Below, one piece after another: positions 12,221 through 23,280 of a stretch of 64,000 nucleotides of DNA. This stretch comes from Ailanthus altissimus. Lineage: Eukaryota; Streptophyta; Magnoliopsida; Sapindales; Simaroubaceae. The notes under the pieces are model-generated. The model saw only the letters and a list, made by a program, of their open reading frames with translations. It did no database searches and was not told the DNA's origin. The stretch lies in the NCBI GenBank assembly GCA_946807835.1, contig OX327700.1:20434001-20498000 (forward strand), given 5' to 3'. Position 1 is the stretch's first letter. Each line of letters opens with the position of its first letter. The position numbers were made by a program, and so were the translations under genes.

Positions 12221-13640
12221 TGATCATCTTGACAGGACCCAACCCGAGCTCTTCTCGAGAATCGAGGCAAATCCTGCGATGACATATGACTAACATACTA
12301 TTTACTCATACATATGATACAATGAAGCTACCTGTCTCAACAAAAGATGTACACGTGTACTCCAATATATGGAAAGATATATAATTACACAGACTAAGAC
12401 ACTTATGTAGTTATGCGTGTCGTGGGCTAACCTCAAAATATGATAACTGTATCACACTGCACGAATTCCTATGACAACCTGAGAAAAAAAATAAAAAATA
12501 AAAAAAAGGGTGAGCTTGTAGCTCAATGAATAGATATAATTTGAAAATATTGTATACTTTATATGTATTATACATGTATAAATCTGTAAGATAAAATAAT
12601 TATAAAACTGTATACGAAGTAATCAATAAACTTATACTGAAAGTATGAGCTGTCATAAAATCTGTGTTAAAACTAAAATCATGACATAATACTGGGGATT
12701 TGAAAATCTGAAAGCGCAAACTATCATAAAATCTATTATCAAGTTGAATATATGTAACATAACTCTGGAAATACATACTACATATATACTGAAAACCACA
12801 CCAAACTTGTACCCGGGAAAAATCTGGTCTAACTTGGCGAAGTAACTCACGCACAGGCAGAGCGGGGAATCTGAGCTGTTCTAACTCGGCGGAATGCTGC
12901 ATCGCTCAGGCAGAGCAAACTAAATTGGTCTAACGCATGCGCAGAACAACTACACTAAAGAGGAGGGTACGCATATGGTGGTTCAAAAACTACTACTATA
13001 TAATATGATGAAAGCATAATTGTTCTAAAATAAATATTTATGTACTGAACAAAATCATAAATTATATTATAATAAATTCTAAAACATTTTTGAATATACT
13101 AAATAATATAAATATTTATCTGTTTAAAATAAATCATAACTAAATCTGATAACGCATAATTTAAGCATAACTGACTGTATTAAAAATATATAAAATATAT
13201 ATAATTATCCACTCACTAAAGTGCGCTAATCTTGAGATGGGTCTGGATTCTAAGATCTACCCGCTATCGGCACACCTCCTATATCATCGGGTGTAAAAAT
13301 ACATCATTAGTACCGATATAAATTATAAATATTTTAATATCGTAAAACTATTACCCACTGAAACAGTGGGTATAAATCTAACTACCCAACTAATTTCTTA
13401 AAAATTTCTATTTCTTTTTTCTTTTTTCCTCTCTTTCTCTTTCTCTTTCTCCTTCTCTTTCTCTTTCTTTTTCTCCTCAGTTTCTTTTCTTCCTTTCTCT
13501 TTTTCCTTTCTTTTCTTCTTCTTTTCTTTTCTCTTTTTCTTTCTTTCTTTTCTTTCTTCTCTCTCTTTTCTCCTTCTCTCGGCTTTCTCTTCTTCTTTTT
13601 CTATTTCGGTTTTGCTTCCTCTTCTCAATGAAGCAAAAAC
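12221..13640 (-). repeat. LTR-like dispersed repeat, copy 1
   Basis: This segment and 18617-19830 align in the same orientation over most of their length: both carry a gatcatct...gacctgac/acccaacc start, a tgcacgaRttcctaYRacaac block, a gtagttcaaaaactact block, and end in a long polypyrimidine tract (13410-13625 here). Read on the minus strand each has a TATA-like sequence followed by a GA-rich stretch, like the promoter and leader of an LTR. Boundaries and target duplications were not found, so family and edges are uncertain. The Lys/Glu-rich minus ORF at 13398-13643 is only the translation of the polypyrimidine tract. Confidence 0.6.
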
Positions 13641-14896
13641 CAAAAAGTTATATATTTATATATAGCGGCCACCGCTTCAATTTCTTATCTCTTTTCTTTT
13701 CTTTTTGCTTTTTTTTTTTAAAATCTGCCACCAAGCAATATATATATCACACACGTGTATTACACATCTAGCCTGCTTTCCCCTTTTCAACAAAAGCCCT
13801 TTTATCTTAGTGTTTGATCATCTATATAGGCACCAAAGTTGTGTATAGGAAATTCTAAAATGACATGGAAAGTGAACCAAGGCAAGGCAGCTGTGGTGAC
13901 GGCTGCTGCTGGCAGCTGCTGCACTTGTTGGCAACTGCTGCTGCTACTGCTTGCTCGTAAAAGCTCACTGTAGAACAAAAAACAGAATTGTAAATCCTTC
14001 AGTTCTCTGTAAAGCAATATATATTATAATCTATTAGCCTGCTTCAATAAATAATAAGAGCTCACCCATGGAACCACAAAAATTCATGAAACATGTGAAG
14101 AAGCTTTGCTCTCTTCCAAGTGATAACAATGAATGTTCAAAAACTCACCAAAAAGCTCTAGCTTCAGCAGCAGAAGCCAAATGATGACAAGGGCTCAGCT
14201 TCATACAACCAAGGCTCCACAAGTCTAAAGAATAATCAGTCTTGTAAATCAACCACAAGCACAGGACCCTTACGTATCTGCAAAACAAAGATTTAAAAGA
14301 GGAGTAACAAAAACAAGCTTGATGGCTAACTTCTTGTAACTTAAATCTTCAAAAGATGGAAATAAGAACTTTAAAAAAATTTAAGTATTTGTATGGCATA
14401 CAAAATCATGACTAACATAATTGCATAGATCATAATTGCATATCATGTAGAGCAGTGCATGCAATTTCTAACGATTGTCATCAACCAACATAATTGCGAG
14501 AAAGTAAAACACTTATGGACACTACGGTAAAAACTGCTAAGCAGAATGCTGAATTCCATTCTCATCATATTATCATTGAAATATATTGTTCAAAATTCAA
14601 TAAGAAATCAGAAGTGCACTTAGTTTCACTACACAAGTATCCAATCAAAGATGGTTCCTTTATCATCAAATCAAAGTTTGTTAAGAAATCTAATGTTTTG
14701 GCAACCGAGTTCATTGATCCAAGTAAAGGCAGTTGTGGCTACTGCTGCTGCTGTGCTTGCAGCAACTACTACAAGAGAAAGGGCGTGGCTGCATATTTAA
14801 TAGACAAAATACAGAAAATTCTAACGGCTAAAGGATGATGACTGTATATAAAAGAAAGAAATTTTCTCATCAAGTTATTTACAGAAAGAAGCAACA
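13641..14896. other. Intergenic region, no intact gene
   Basis: Contains a CTG/CAG-rich patch (13895-13960), AT stretches and a 114-codon plus-strand ORF (14494-14838) that I do not accept as a gene. Its last 20 codons (KGVAAYLIDKIQKI...) vaguely resemble the linker before the RING domain of NIP-type RING proteins, but the RING exon next to it lies on the opposite strand. Confidence 0.45.
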
Positions 14897-15019
14897 TTAC
14901 AGATCCCTTCGACATAATGGGCAAGTAGAGTGCCTAAGGAGCCACTTATCTATGCAAGGTAGGTGAAACATGTGATGGCAATGAAGCTAACTTCAAATCG
15001 TCTCTCCAAGCTGAAAGTC
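14897..15019 (-). pseudogene. RING-H2 zinc-finger exon with two stop codons (NIP-type E3 ligase fragment)
   Basis: On the minus strand a 41-codon exon begins right after a plausible acceptor (gcacag) and ends in TAA after CPLCRRDL. It reads DFQLGETI, stop, S, stop, LH, then CHHMFHLPCIDKWLLRHS and TCPLCRRDL. The spacing C-x-H-x2-H-x2-C-x10-C-x2-C is the second half of a RING-H2 finger. The wording matches plant membrane RING proteins of the NEP1-interacting (NIP) type, where the final RING exon starts at DFQ and the protein ends soon after CRRDL. Family members read roughly GETVRSLPHCHHMF, so the two stops sit exactly at an Arg (CGA to TGA fits) and a Leu codon, in frame, with no indel. The exon carrying the first Cys pair was not found. 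Decayed fragment of an E3 ubiquitin ligase gene. Confidence 0.7.
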
Positions 15020-15452
15020 CTGTGCATATACAAAAAGAGAACTACTTCAATTAGACTGTTCAGAATTTACCTCACTTCTTTGACGAATTTACTCAAATAA
15101 TTGGTGTGAGGAATAAAAATAAAAAGGAACAAACCCAATTCTCCAGACAAAATCGTACTTTAAAGTTGCAAATAATCAAAAGGAACTTGCTCAATAGTCT
15201 CCGTTAATCACAAAATTAGGATAAAAAACAAAACCCATTAACCCACACAACTATTCAAAACCCTAGAGCATTCAAATAGTATTAGTCATCGGGACATTGA
15301 AACAATAAAATAAAAACTAGGTAATGCTCCACTAATTCATCAGCAAAGAAATAACAAGACAACAAATTAAAAGTAATGTCTATTCAGTAAATCAGAGCAG
15401 AAGTCTAATCTTAAATTAATGGGTATCTCGAATGACCAACAGCGACATCGAT

Positions 15453-15523
15453 GATCGACAATTACAGCAATAATCGACGGTTACAGCAATAATCGACGGC
15501 GACACGATAATCGACGGTTACAC
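15453..15523. repeat. Minisatellite of about 19-bp units
   Basis: Four consecutive imperfect units of the type aatcgacggttacagcaat start at 15453, 15472, 15491 and 15509; the third is 18 bp. The unit is CG-containing, in contrast with the AT-rich surroundings. Confidence 0.8.
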
Positions 15524-15594
15524 TTCCAATTGAAGTGTGTTTCGGTTTTAAGGGTTACAGAAATGTTCGACACAGAAATTTGTTTTGCTTTTTT

Positions 15595-16120
15595 AACTTT
15601 AAGCTCCCAAAACGACAACACTTTTGGGGGTATTCTATTTTATTTTTGTTTTTATATTTTTCTTAATTATTTCTAAAAATGGCACCATTTTTTTAATTAA
15701 AAATGTAAACATAATTTGGGAGTGGTTTTATTTTTTAATTTTCAATTGATTTTTTTTTCCTAACCAAAATTTCGTCGTTTTGGTTATTTTTTAAATTTTT
15801 AATAATTAATTTTTTTATTAAAATACGTCATTTTCATAATTTTTTTTATTTTCTTCCTTAAATTGTTGTTGTTTTTGAGTTGTTCAAAATTTATACCTTT
15901 AAATTTTTGTCACAAATTTGTGATAAATTGTTTTTGACCATTTCTATTACAACCTTTTATTACATATTATCAAATTTTATTGATAAAAAATAATTATTTT
16001 TTATTATGATATATTTTATCACAAATTCATAATAATTAAAAATGCTTAACAATTTCTACCAAATTATTTTGATAAAATAAAATTTCTATCAAAAAAATTT
16101 CAATCACCAAATAATAATGA
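15595..16120. repeat. CACTA-type subterminal repeat region (remnant)
   Basis: Short motifs of the form aaaacgacaacactttt, aaaatggcaccatttt, atttcgtcgttttgg and atacgtcattttc recur in both orientations, followed by several tatcaca / tgtgata motifs up to about 16110. The same vocabulary marks 45060-45560, just ahead of a CACTA transposase. This is therefore probably one end of another, perhaps non-autonomous, CACTA element. No TIR or 3-bp target duplication was found. Confidence 0.4.
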
Positions 16121-16629
16121 GAAACCTACTATATTATTGGGAAAAAAAACTATTAGATAATTTTATCCAATTATCTGAATAAACTTGAATTTTTTTAAAA
16201 AATAATTTTAAAATTTTATAAATATATTATTTTAGCCACATTTAAATTTGATATTCTTTAATAGCAAAAAATGTAAAATTAGTACTCTTATATCCTTAAA
16301 CAAAAACAATAAAAAATACTCTCTCTACTTAAAAATTCTCTTTCTCTCAATTTAAAATTTTCTTAACAAAAAGTCAGTTAGATCAAAGATTTCAAAGTTA
16401 TCATTGAGTAAATTAGGTATTGCACAAATATTTTCTACTTCAAATTTTGAAAATAGTTGATTCTTAGTAACTTTTTTTTAAAATTTTAGAATTTTTTTTA
16501 TATTTGTTTGAAATGAATTAGAAGTTGCATTTTGAGTTACAAATAAGTGATATAGATAAATTAAATATGAAAATGAGTTAAAATGATGAAAAAAAAGTTT
16601 AAATCCGACCAAAAAAAAAATTAATTTGA
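16121..16629. other. AT-rich stretch, nothing recognised
   Basis: Very AT-rich sequence with T- and A-runs; no ORF or repeat family seen. Confidence 0.5.
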
Positions 16630-16639
16630 GGTTATCTAT

Positions 16640-16935
16640 TGAACCCAAACAATGGTTGAAGCAGCGGTCGGCGAGCCGCTGTTTGTATCCAAAGCATCTT
16701 AGTTATGGCATTTCGGGATGGCGGCTGAAGTGGCGGCCAACCATTGCCTGGGTCTAGCGCATCTTGGCAGTGGCATCTCGGGCCCAAGATGCCTTGACTG
16801 AGATACTGTAGTGGCATCTTAGGCTTGAAATGCTTTGCCACGATGCCATTATGGCATCTTGGACAACAATCTCATGGTCGAGATGCGATAGCTAAGATGC
16901 AATTGTTGGCATCTCAGCTATGACATCGCGGGGCC
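16640..16935. repeat. GC-rich island with repeated gcatct motifs
   Basis: About 300 bases of higher GC content embedded in very AT-rich DNA. GCATCT occurs at least six times (for example in ggcatcttgg and ggcatctcgg) and its complement AGATGC several times, so the segment can fold on itself. The gypsy LTRs at 20683, 28680 and 53740 hold comparable GC-rich micro-repeats, so an old LTR fragment is plausible. The 69-codon minus ORF here has no recognisable domain. Confidence 0.55.
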
Positions 16936-17499
16936 GTGTCAATTCTCTTGATGCAACTCCTAATTTTTTCATTTTTTTGTCATATCAATTTTTAGGTTTT
17001 TTGGCGATGTACAATTTCAAATTTACTTATTTTAAATTTCGAATATTAAAATGTATTTTTAAAGATAGATTAGTTTAAATCTAAGTTTGCATTTATTAAA
17101 TTTGAGTTTAAATATTTTGTTTAACACTATATTTTACATATGAAGACAAATATATCTATTTATAATTTAATTGGCTAATAACAAATAAAAAATTAAAAAA
17201 TAGTTAAAAAAATATATTTATAAAATTCTGGGACTATTTCTAAAAATTTTCCAACAAACATAAAAACCATACAACTTCTTTCCCAACGTGATACTTGGAA
17301 ATCCGAAAACATCATTCAGATGGAATTTGATCATCCCACGAGAAGAATACCAAATACGATGGTGATTTTTACGAGCACATCGGAATCTAATTACAATAAA
17401 TATAAAACATAAAAGGACGAACAATATTTGATAAGATTAAGAGAATTTTTGTGTTTTGTTTTGCAAAAATGCTTTCACACTACAAAATAATAAATCTAC
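16936..17499. other. AT-rich stretch, nothing recognised
   Basis: No supported feature; the minus ORF at 17218-17424 has no recognisable domain. Confidence 0.45.
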
Positions 17500-18550
17500 T
17501 TTTTTTTATTGAAAGATAAATTTCATTAATTAACTGAAAAAGTTAGGAGGAGAATTCTCAATTACAACATAATCTAATAAACATGGAACAACATTAATCC
17601 AGTACTAGTTGTAGATGAGTACAAAGTTAAGTTGGCAAGCTCATGAGTCAAGCTATTCGCATTTTATGGTATATACAAAATTTTGAAAGAAGAAAATGCT
17701 TCTAGATAATCTAATATTTTCAGGAGAATTAAACCAATTTTGACTGTACAACAATCCTAATGAGTGAATCATTAACAACCACAGCTGCATCAAACTCGAT
17801 CTCAAATAGAAGACAATTGAAACTGACTTAGAGCTTGGAACCTTTCAAGGATAATTGTAGCTTTAGCCATAGGATTCGAAAAAAGACCCTTTGTCAACTC
17901 AGAACCCAAGCATAGAAACTGCCTTAAATAATCTCGAACCATAAAGCCAAAACCTATTCTATTTGTAGAACTATCAATAGTAGCATCGGAATTCAGCTAA
18001 AAACTTCCTAAAGGTTGCTTTGTCTATTTTTGAACCATGTGCTCTGTAGCCACTCATACCTATATATTTGTTGATTATATCCTCTACAGTCATAAGAATC
18101 CCTTCATTAATAAATTTGTTCTATAAAAACCAAATACGCCTAAAAATTATACATAATAGTTCTAAATTATCCTAAAAAAGCCTAGGCACAACAGAAATAA
18201 AAAATTTACATACCATGTAAGATAAGAGAAAAATATTGTATCTATAAATTGGCAAAATTCTCGAACTTGTACTAAGGAACGACAAAGCCACAAAGCATAC
18301 ATGGTACTTTCAGCCCTTTACCACATAGGACAAGTCTCATCAATCTAAACATGATGTCTCTTAAGATTACTAAAAGATAAAATCCAATCATGAGACACAA
18401 TAAATGAACAATTTGGGGACATACATAATTTCCATAACTTTTTATTCTAAGAACATACCTGAGACTACTCAGAACAATTTGTAACTCCTTAGTGGTTAGA
18501 AATAACCCAATAGCCGTTTTTAGTAGAGTAGCGTCCAAGGTAGTCATAAT
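17500..18550 (-). pseudogene. L1-type LINE 3' end: zf-RVT and RNase H remnants
   Basis: On the minus strand the sequence starts with a zf-RVT-like region: a KLWKLCMSPNCSF segment, then NLKRHHV-IDETCP and ALWLCRSLVQVRE, which parallels NLRRHHVPIDDACIRC in the fuller LINE at 57328-57795. Further 3' is an RNase H-like tail with SLTHELANL. It ends at an A-rich 3' end (plus-strand T run at 17500-17508). Many stops and frameshifts. It is in the right order and orientation to be the 3' part of the LINE whose earlier parts lie at 20412-20682 and 26692-27585, with later insertions in between. Confidence 0.65.
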
Positions 18551-18616
18551 GCCACATCAAGCTGTCATGTTGATGATTAATTTTTTACAGAATCAGAATA
18601 TTGACGGTCACTTACT

Positions 18617-19830
18617 GATCATCTTTATAAAATTTTGATAGGACCTGACTCGAGCCCTCTTTAAAAGTTGAGATGAATTCTACAATGACATAGGACTAAC
18701 ATGTTTATACTCATTATATTTGATATACGAGGCTGTGTGCCTTAACAAAAGTATACATAAAAATATACATAAATATACAAAATGTGACATTACATGCAAC
18801 TATGCATGTAATGGCAAGCCCTTTAAATGTGAAGTACAAATTACACTGCACGAGTTCCTACCACAACTTGAAAAAATAAAAAAAAATGATAAAGAATAAG
18901 TTTGTGACTTAGTGAGTGGATATAGTTTTGAAAATATTTCTACTTCATAATAATATATACTAATAATAATAATTTCTTAATAAGAATGTACTAAAAAATA
19001 ATACAAACGTAAGTACAAGTCTGAATCTTAAAAAGATCATAAAAAGTACTCTAGATAAATATGAAACATATATTGATATCATAAACTATCATATAATCTA
19101 TTATAAAGATGAATATATGTAATGTAACTCTGAAAATATATACAATATACATACTGAAAATTACACCAAATTTGTACTCGGGGTAAAGTTGGTCTCACTT
19201 AATAGACTAACTCACACATAGGCAGAGTGTGGGATCTGATCTCACTTAGGAGAATACTGCATCGGTCGAGTGGAGTAAAATAAATTAGTTTAATGCATGT
19301 GCAAAGTAAACTATACTAAAGGAAAGGGTACATATCTGGTAGTTCAAAAACTACTATATAATATTATAAAAGCGTAATTATTCTAAATTAAATATTTCTA
19401 TACTTAACGTAATAATAAGTTATACTATAATAAAATTTTAAAATATTTTAAAATATACTAATTAGCATAAATATTTGTCTGTCTAAAAATAAATCATAGA
19501 TAAAATAAATCGGATAATGTATAATCAAATCATATATAGTTCCACTCACAAGTAAGCTAATCTTGAGTTGGATATAAAAATTTAATCATCAATATTCTAA
19601 TTTTATAAAACTATTTTTTATTGAATCATTGGATATAAATCTAAGTACCTAAACATATTTCCACAACTTTTCCTTTTATTCATTTTTTTATTCTCTTTCC
19701 CGACCTCTCTTTCCCAATTTTCTTTTTCATTTCTTCTCTCAATTTTTCTTTCTTTTTTTTTTTTCCCTTTCTTTCTCTTTTCTCTTATTTATTTCTTTTT
19801 TTTCTTCCTTATTCCCTTTCTCTTTTTAGG
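18617..19830 (-). repeat. LTR-like dispersed repeat, copy 2
   Basis: Second copy of the repeat at 12221-13640 in the same orientation, also ending in a polypyrimidine tract (about 19660-19830). On the minus strand actataaaagaaag (near 19870) followed by a GA-rich stretch looks like an LTR promoter and leader. It sits between LINE pieces at 18550 and 20412, so it may have inserted into the LINE. Exact ends unknown. Confidence 0.6.
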
Positions 19831-19964
19831 TTTGGCAATTTCCAAATGCACTAGGTGGCTTTCTTTTATAGTAAATATTTCCATCCCTCCAACTAATCAT
19901 AAAAAGCCGTATAACCCAAGTCAAGAGATGCAAGATGAAGCACTCATCTACTTGCCTCTCGTTT

Positions 19965-20403
19965 AGGGGTGGGCGTTTTTCCCTTTCCTATTTCTGACTC
20001 AACTCAAACCGCCTTGTCTTGAAAATTTGGGTTCGAATGGGAACGAAATTAAAATTGGGACACATTTAGGATAAAAAATTCTACCCTAATAAGTTGAGTC
20101 AGGTTCAGGAAATTCCTGAACCCAATCGAGAATTTTTCGAACCCAATTTTTTTTTTTAAATTTTGAAAAACTACTTAAAATGATGTCATTCTGAATGGGA
20201 ATTCCCATCCTACTCATCTTGACCCGAATCATCCCAAAACAATCTATGCCGATTTGATATCAAAAAAGAATTCAGGAATTCCCAAATCAACCCATCTCGA
20301 TCTGAAAAGTATCTCGATCGAGACACTTTTCTCCATCCCGATCGAGTTCGAGAATGGTTCGATATTCCTAAATGCAACACAACCCAAACGTTCTTACCCC
20401 TAC
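19965..20403. mobile_element. hAT-like MITE, about 440 bp
   Basis: The left end reads aggggtgggcgttttt; the right end reads aacgttcttacccctac, an approximate inverted match of the kind typical for plant hAT elements. Flanks tctcgttt (19957-19964) and tatcgttt (20404-20411) match at 7 of 8 bases, the hAT target length. No transposase. The right terminus carries one or two extra bases relative to perfect symmetry, so the assignment is tentative. Confidence 0.5.
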
Positions 20404-20411
20404 TATCGTTT

Positions 20412-20682
20412 GCTTACAATAACAACCAATTAGCTTGCTTTTTACATTAAACAAAAGTCACATGCAACATATATGTAAGAAGGTTACACTCTTTAGCATG
20501 ACAAATAAAAAATGCTAAATTCTTTAGGCTAGGACATGTGTACTACAATAATGCTGGTCTTTTCTCAATATTCTAGCCACCTAAATCTAAAATAAGCTCA
20601 GCTACCTTTGCATACTCATGGAGTGTGTGCAAAAACAAAGGTCTGAAAGAATGAGGCCTAAGAAGCCATGGATCATAGTACA
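20412..20682 (-). pseudogene. LINE fragment left of the gypsy insertion
   Basis: Read on the minus strand across the gypsy insertion, 26700 joins 20677 to give a LINE-like segment, with a YDPWLLRPHSFRPLFLHTL stretch from this side, as found downstream of the reverse transcriptase in plant L1 elements. Downstream frames are decayed. Its continuity with 26692-27585 supports the idea that the gypsy element inserted into a LINE. Confidence 0.6.
20678..20682. repeat. Target-site duplication GTACA (left)
   Basis: GTACA directly precedes the left LTR and is repeated exactly at 26692-26696 after the right LTR, the 5-bp duplication expected of LTR retrotransposon integration. Confidence 0.9.
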
Positions 20683-21935
20683 TGATAGGGGTTAATTAAA
20701 GTTTAATATTATTAGCTACCAAACTTAATATTTATTCGTAAAAATTAAGATTATTTAGTTTTTTTTATATATTTTATTATTATTTTTATAAGTTTGGAGT
20801 CAATGGAGTAAATAGAGTCGAAACTCTAATGAAAATAAGCCAAAAAATCAAATTGCTACAGTACCTGCACCCCAAGACTAACGCCGGGGTGCTCAAAATA
20901 GTGTTTACAGTGCTGCAGTGCCGTAGTGCGTGAACAGTACGGTGAACAGTACACTTGAACAGTAATCATGATATGACTTTGTATTTGATGTTTAACCTTA
21001 ATTTAAAGGCATGAACCTATAAATAAAAGGCCAAAGACCCAAATTAAGGAGGAGGAGAGAAAAGAAAATAGACAAAAACTTAGAGAAAGAATTCACAATA
21101 CAAAATCAAATATCAAAGCTAAAGATTAAAGAACCGAGATCAAGATTCAACCTTCAAGTCAAAGAAAAGTGAGAAGCACATCAAAGAGTTACTTTGATTA
21201 GTTTTTCTACTCTTTCTTTATCATTATGTTCTTGTTTTTGTTGATCTTTGTAAATTGGTTGGATACTTTGGTTTTTTGATGCACTAAATTATTCATTTAG
21301 GGTTAGATTATGTGAATTTAGTATGGATTTAGATTTTGTTAATTTTTATTTTATGATCTTAATACAATAGATTGATTCATTCTATCTGAGTTTAATTCTT
21401 TCATTATACTTGATCAATATTTTGAATGATTAAGGAACCATGATGAACTCGATAGAGGGATTCATGTGTTTAGCCTATGATAGTTTGATACATGATCATA
21501 GGGTAACAACTATGAGTTCCATCTAGGATAAACATATACCTAGGTGGCATGTATGGTATAATTTAGACTTGATCTTAATGAATTACATTCTGATTTGATT
21601 ACCATAGACATATAGGTGATTGTTAGAATGTGTAATATAGTCACTCGACCATCGACAAAGGCTTGTGACGAGATTAGTGTCTAAGCCAACAATTGGTATT
21701 AAAAGATTAACTAAGAGGTTAATAAAGCCAATGAAATACTAGGGGACGAGTCAAAACCCTAGATTATCTTTATTTTTTAATTCTATCCTTTGCTTTTATT
21801 TAGTATAATTGATAGAGTTAGATTAGTTATAGAATTAGATCGCATAGTCCCTGCGGGATTGATATTTGGATTTAAAATCCTTTATAATTTGATATGATAG
21901 AATACGCTTGCACTTAGTTAGTATGACATTAATTA
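20683..21935 (+). repeat. 5' LTR of the gypsy element
   Basis: Starts TGATAGGGGTTAATT and is collinear with the right LTR (TGATAAGGGTTCATT). Shared blocks include caaacttaatatttRttcg, aaaacttagagaaag and actcgaccatcga. The end is set by alignment with catcaatca of the right copy. Confidence 0.88.
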
Positions 21936-21941
21936 AGTTTT

Positions 21942-21959
21942 TGGCACTGTTGTTGGGGA
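21942..21959 (+). other. Decayed primer-binding site (tRNA-Asp)
   Basis: TGGCACTGTTGTTGGGGA differs from the usual Athila/Tat PBS TGGCGCCGTTGCCGGGGA at four positions, all C-to-T or G-to-A transitions, the pattern left by deamination of methylated cytosine. Confidence 0.8.
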
Positions 21960-22039
21960 CTATTTCTTTTTATTTTTAAATCAATACTAATACCATACTA
22001 TTTACTTTTAATTCATATTTTTATTTTTTATTTTTATTT

Positions 22040-23280
22040 TTGTTTTTATCATCAACAATCTTATCCTTAAAGCTTATAATACCATAGAGGGCATTGAGAG
22101 AGACTATATAGTTTAGCAGAGCTCCCAATAACGATCCTAACATGTATACCATAAAATTCTTAGAAATTTGTGATACCTTTAAGTACAACGAAGTCTCTGA
22201 CAATCCCTTCTGATTGAGACCATTCCCTTTCTCCTTAAGGGATAGAGTCAAGAGTTGGTTGATGTCATTATTGTAAGGATCTATATCGATGTGGGAAGAT
22301 TTAGCATAGAAGTTCTTAGCCAAGTTTTTTGCACTAGTAAAGACAGTAAAGATAAGGAATGACATCATCTCATTTAGTCAGATTGATGGAGAGTCATTGT
22401 ATGAGGCATGAGAGGGCTTCAAGGACATGTTGAGGAAGTGTCCTCACCGTGAAGTCCCTAAATGTTTATTAGTCCAAATGTTCTACAATGGATTAGTAGG
22501 CCATTTGAGGACTATTATAGATACCGTTGCTGAAGGAGCTTTAATGAATAAATCTACAGATGAAGCTTATGATTTACTAGAAGAGATAGTGTCTAATAGT
22601 TACCAATGACCAGTAGAGAGAGCTATACCTAGAAGAGTCATCGGTATACATGAGATTGATGCATTTAATGTATTGGCAGTGCAAATTAATTCATTATCCA
22701 AGAAGTTTGATGCATTGAACGCTGTCAAAATCCAACAAGTGACATGCAACTTTTGTTGTGATAATTATATGAATGGGTGGTGTATGGAAGTAGTGAATTA
22801 TGTGGGCAATTTCAATCATCAACAACCTAACCCATAATTAAACTTCTATAATCTGAGGTGGAGAGATCATCTAAACATTTTTTTTTGCGCTAAACCAAGA
22901 AGAGCCATCTAGACCAATGAATACCCCAAGATTCCCACCACCACAAGAGAAAAAGCTGATATTAGAAGACATATTGGAAGTCCAACAATGCCATCCTACA
23001 AAATAATTCAGCATCATTGAAGAATTTAGAGGTATAAACAGGATAACTAGCTATAGCTATTAATAGGAGACCTCAAGGCACTCTACCAAGCGATACTGAG
23101 ACACATCCAAGAAGAAGTGCGTAGCAATGCCAAGCTGTTAACTTGCAAAGTGGTAAAGTTTTACAACAGAACATACCACCAACACCACTTTTAAAGATGA
23201 AGAAAGCGGAGAAGGTTGACCAACAAGTAAATGTACAATCATATAGACCATTTATTCCTTTTTTTTTCAAAGGCTACAGC
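22040..23280 (+). pseudogene. gag remnant of the gypsy element
   Basis: One frame reads LRPFPFSLRDRVKSWLMSL, then MWEDLA and KFLAKFF, then LLVQMFYNGLVGHLRTI and STDEAYDLLEE, followed near 22740 by a knuckle-like CNFC region. These are the landmarks of Retrotrans_gag in Athila/Tat elements, which form the particle shell. After about 23040 come RPQGTLPSDTETHPR and a stretch ending near YRPFIPF, the usual gag-to-protease linker. Stop codons interrupt the frame (for example before LRPFPF, after MSLL, and after SNSYQ), so no full protein can be made. The minus-strand ORF 22021-22368 is its shadow. The protease expected next is missing. Confidence 0.8.

Noticed and set aside
13398..13643. 81-codon Lys/Glu/Arg-rich minus-strand ORF
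   Set aside because: It is the translation of a polypyrimidine tract at the end of the LTR-like repeat; copy 2 has the tract but not the ORF.
14494..14838. 114-codon plus-strand ORF
   Set aside because: No domain and a Cys run from a TGC-rich repeat; only its last codons vaguely resemble a RING-protein linker.
22021..22368. 115-codon minus-strand ORF, and its counterpart at 32403-32684
   Set aside because: Both are antisense shadows of gypsy gag; the sense strand carries the recognisable gag motifs.
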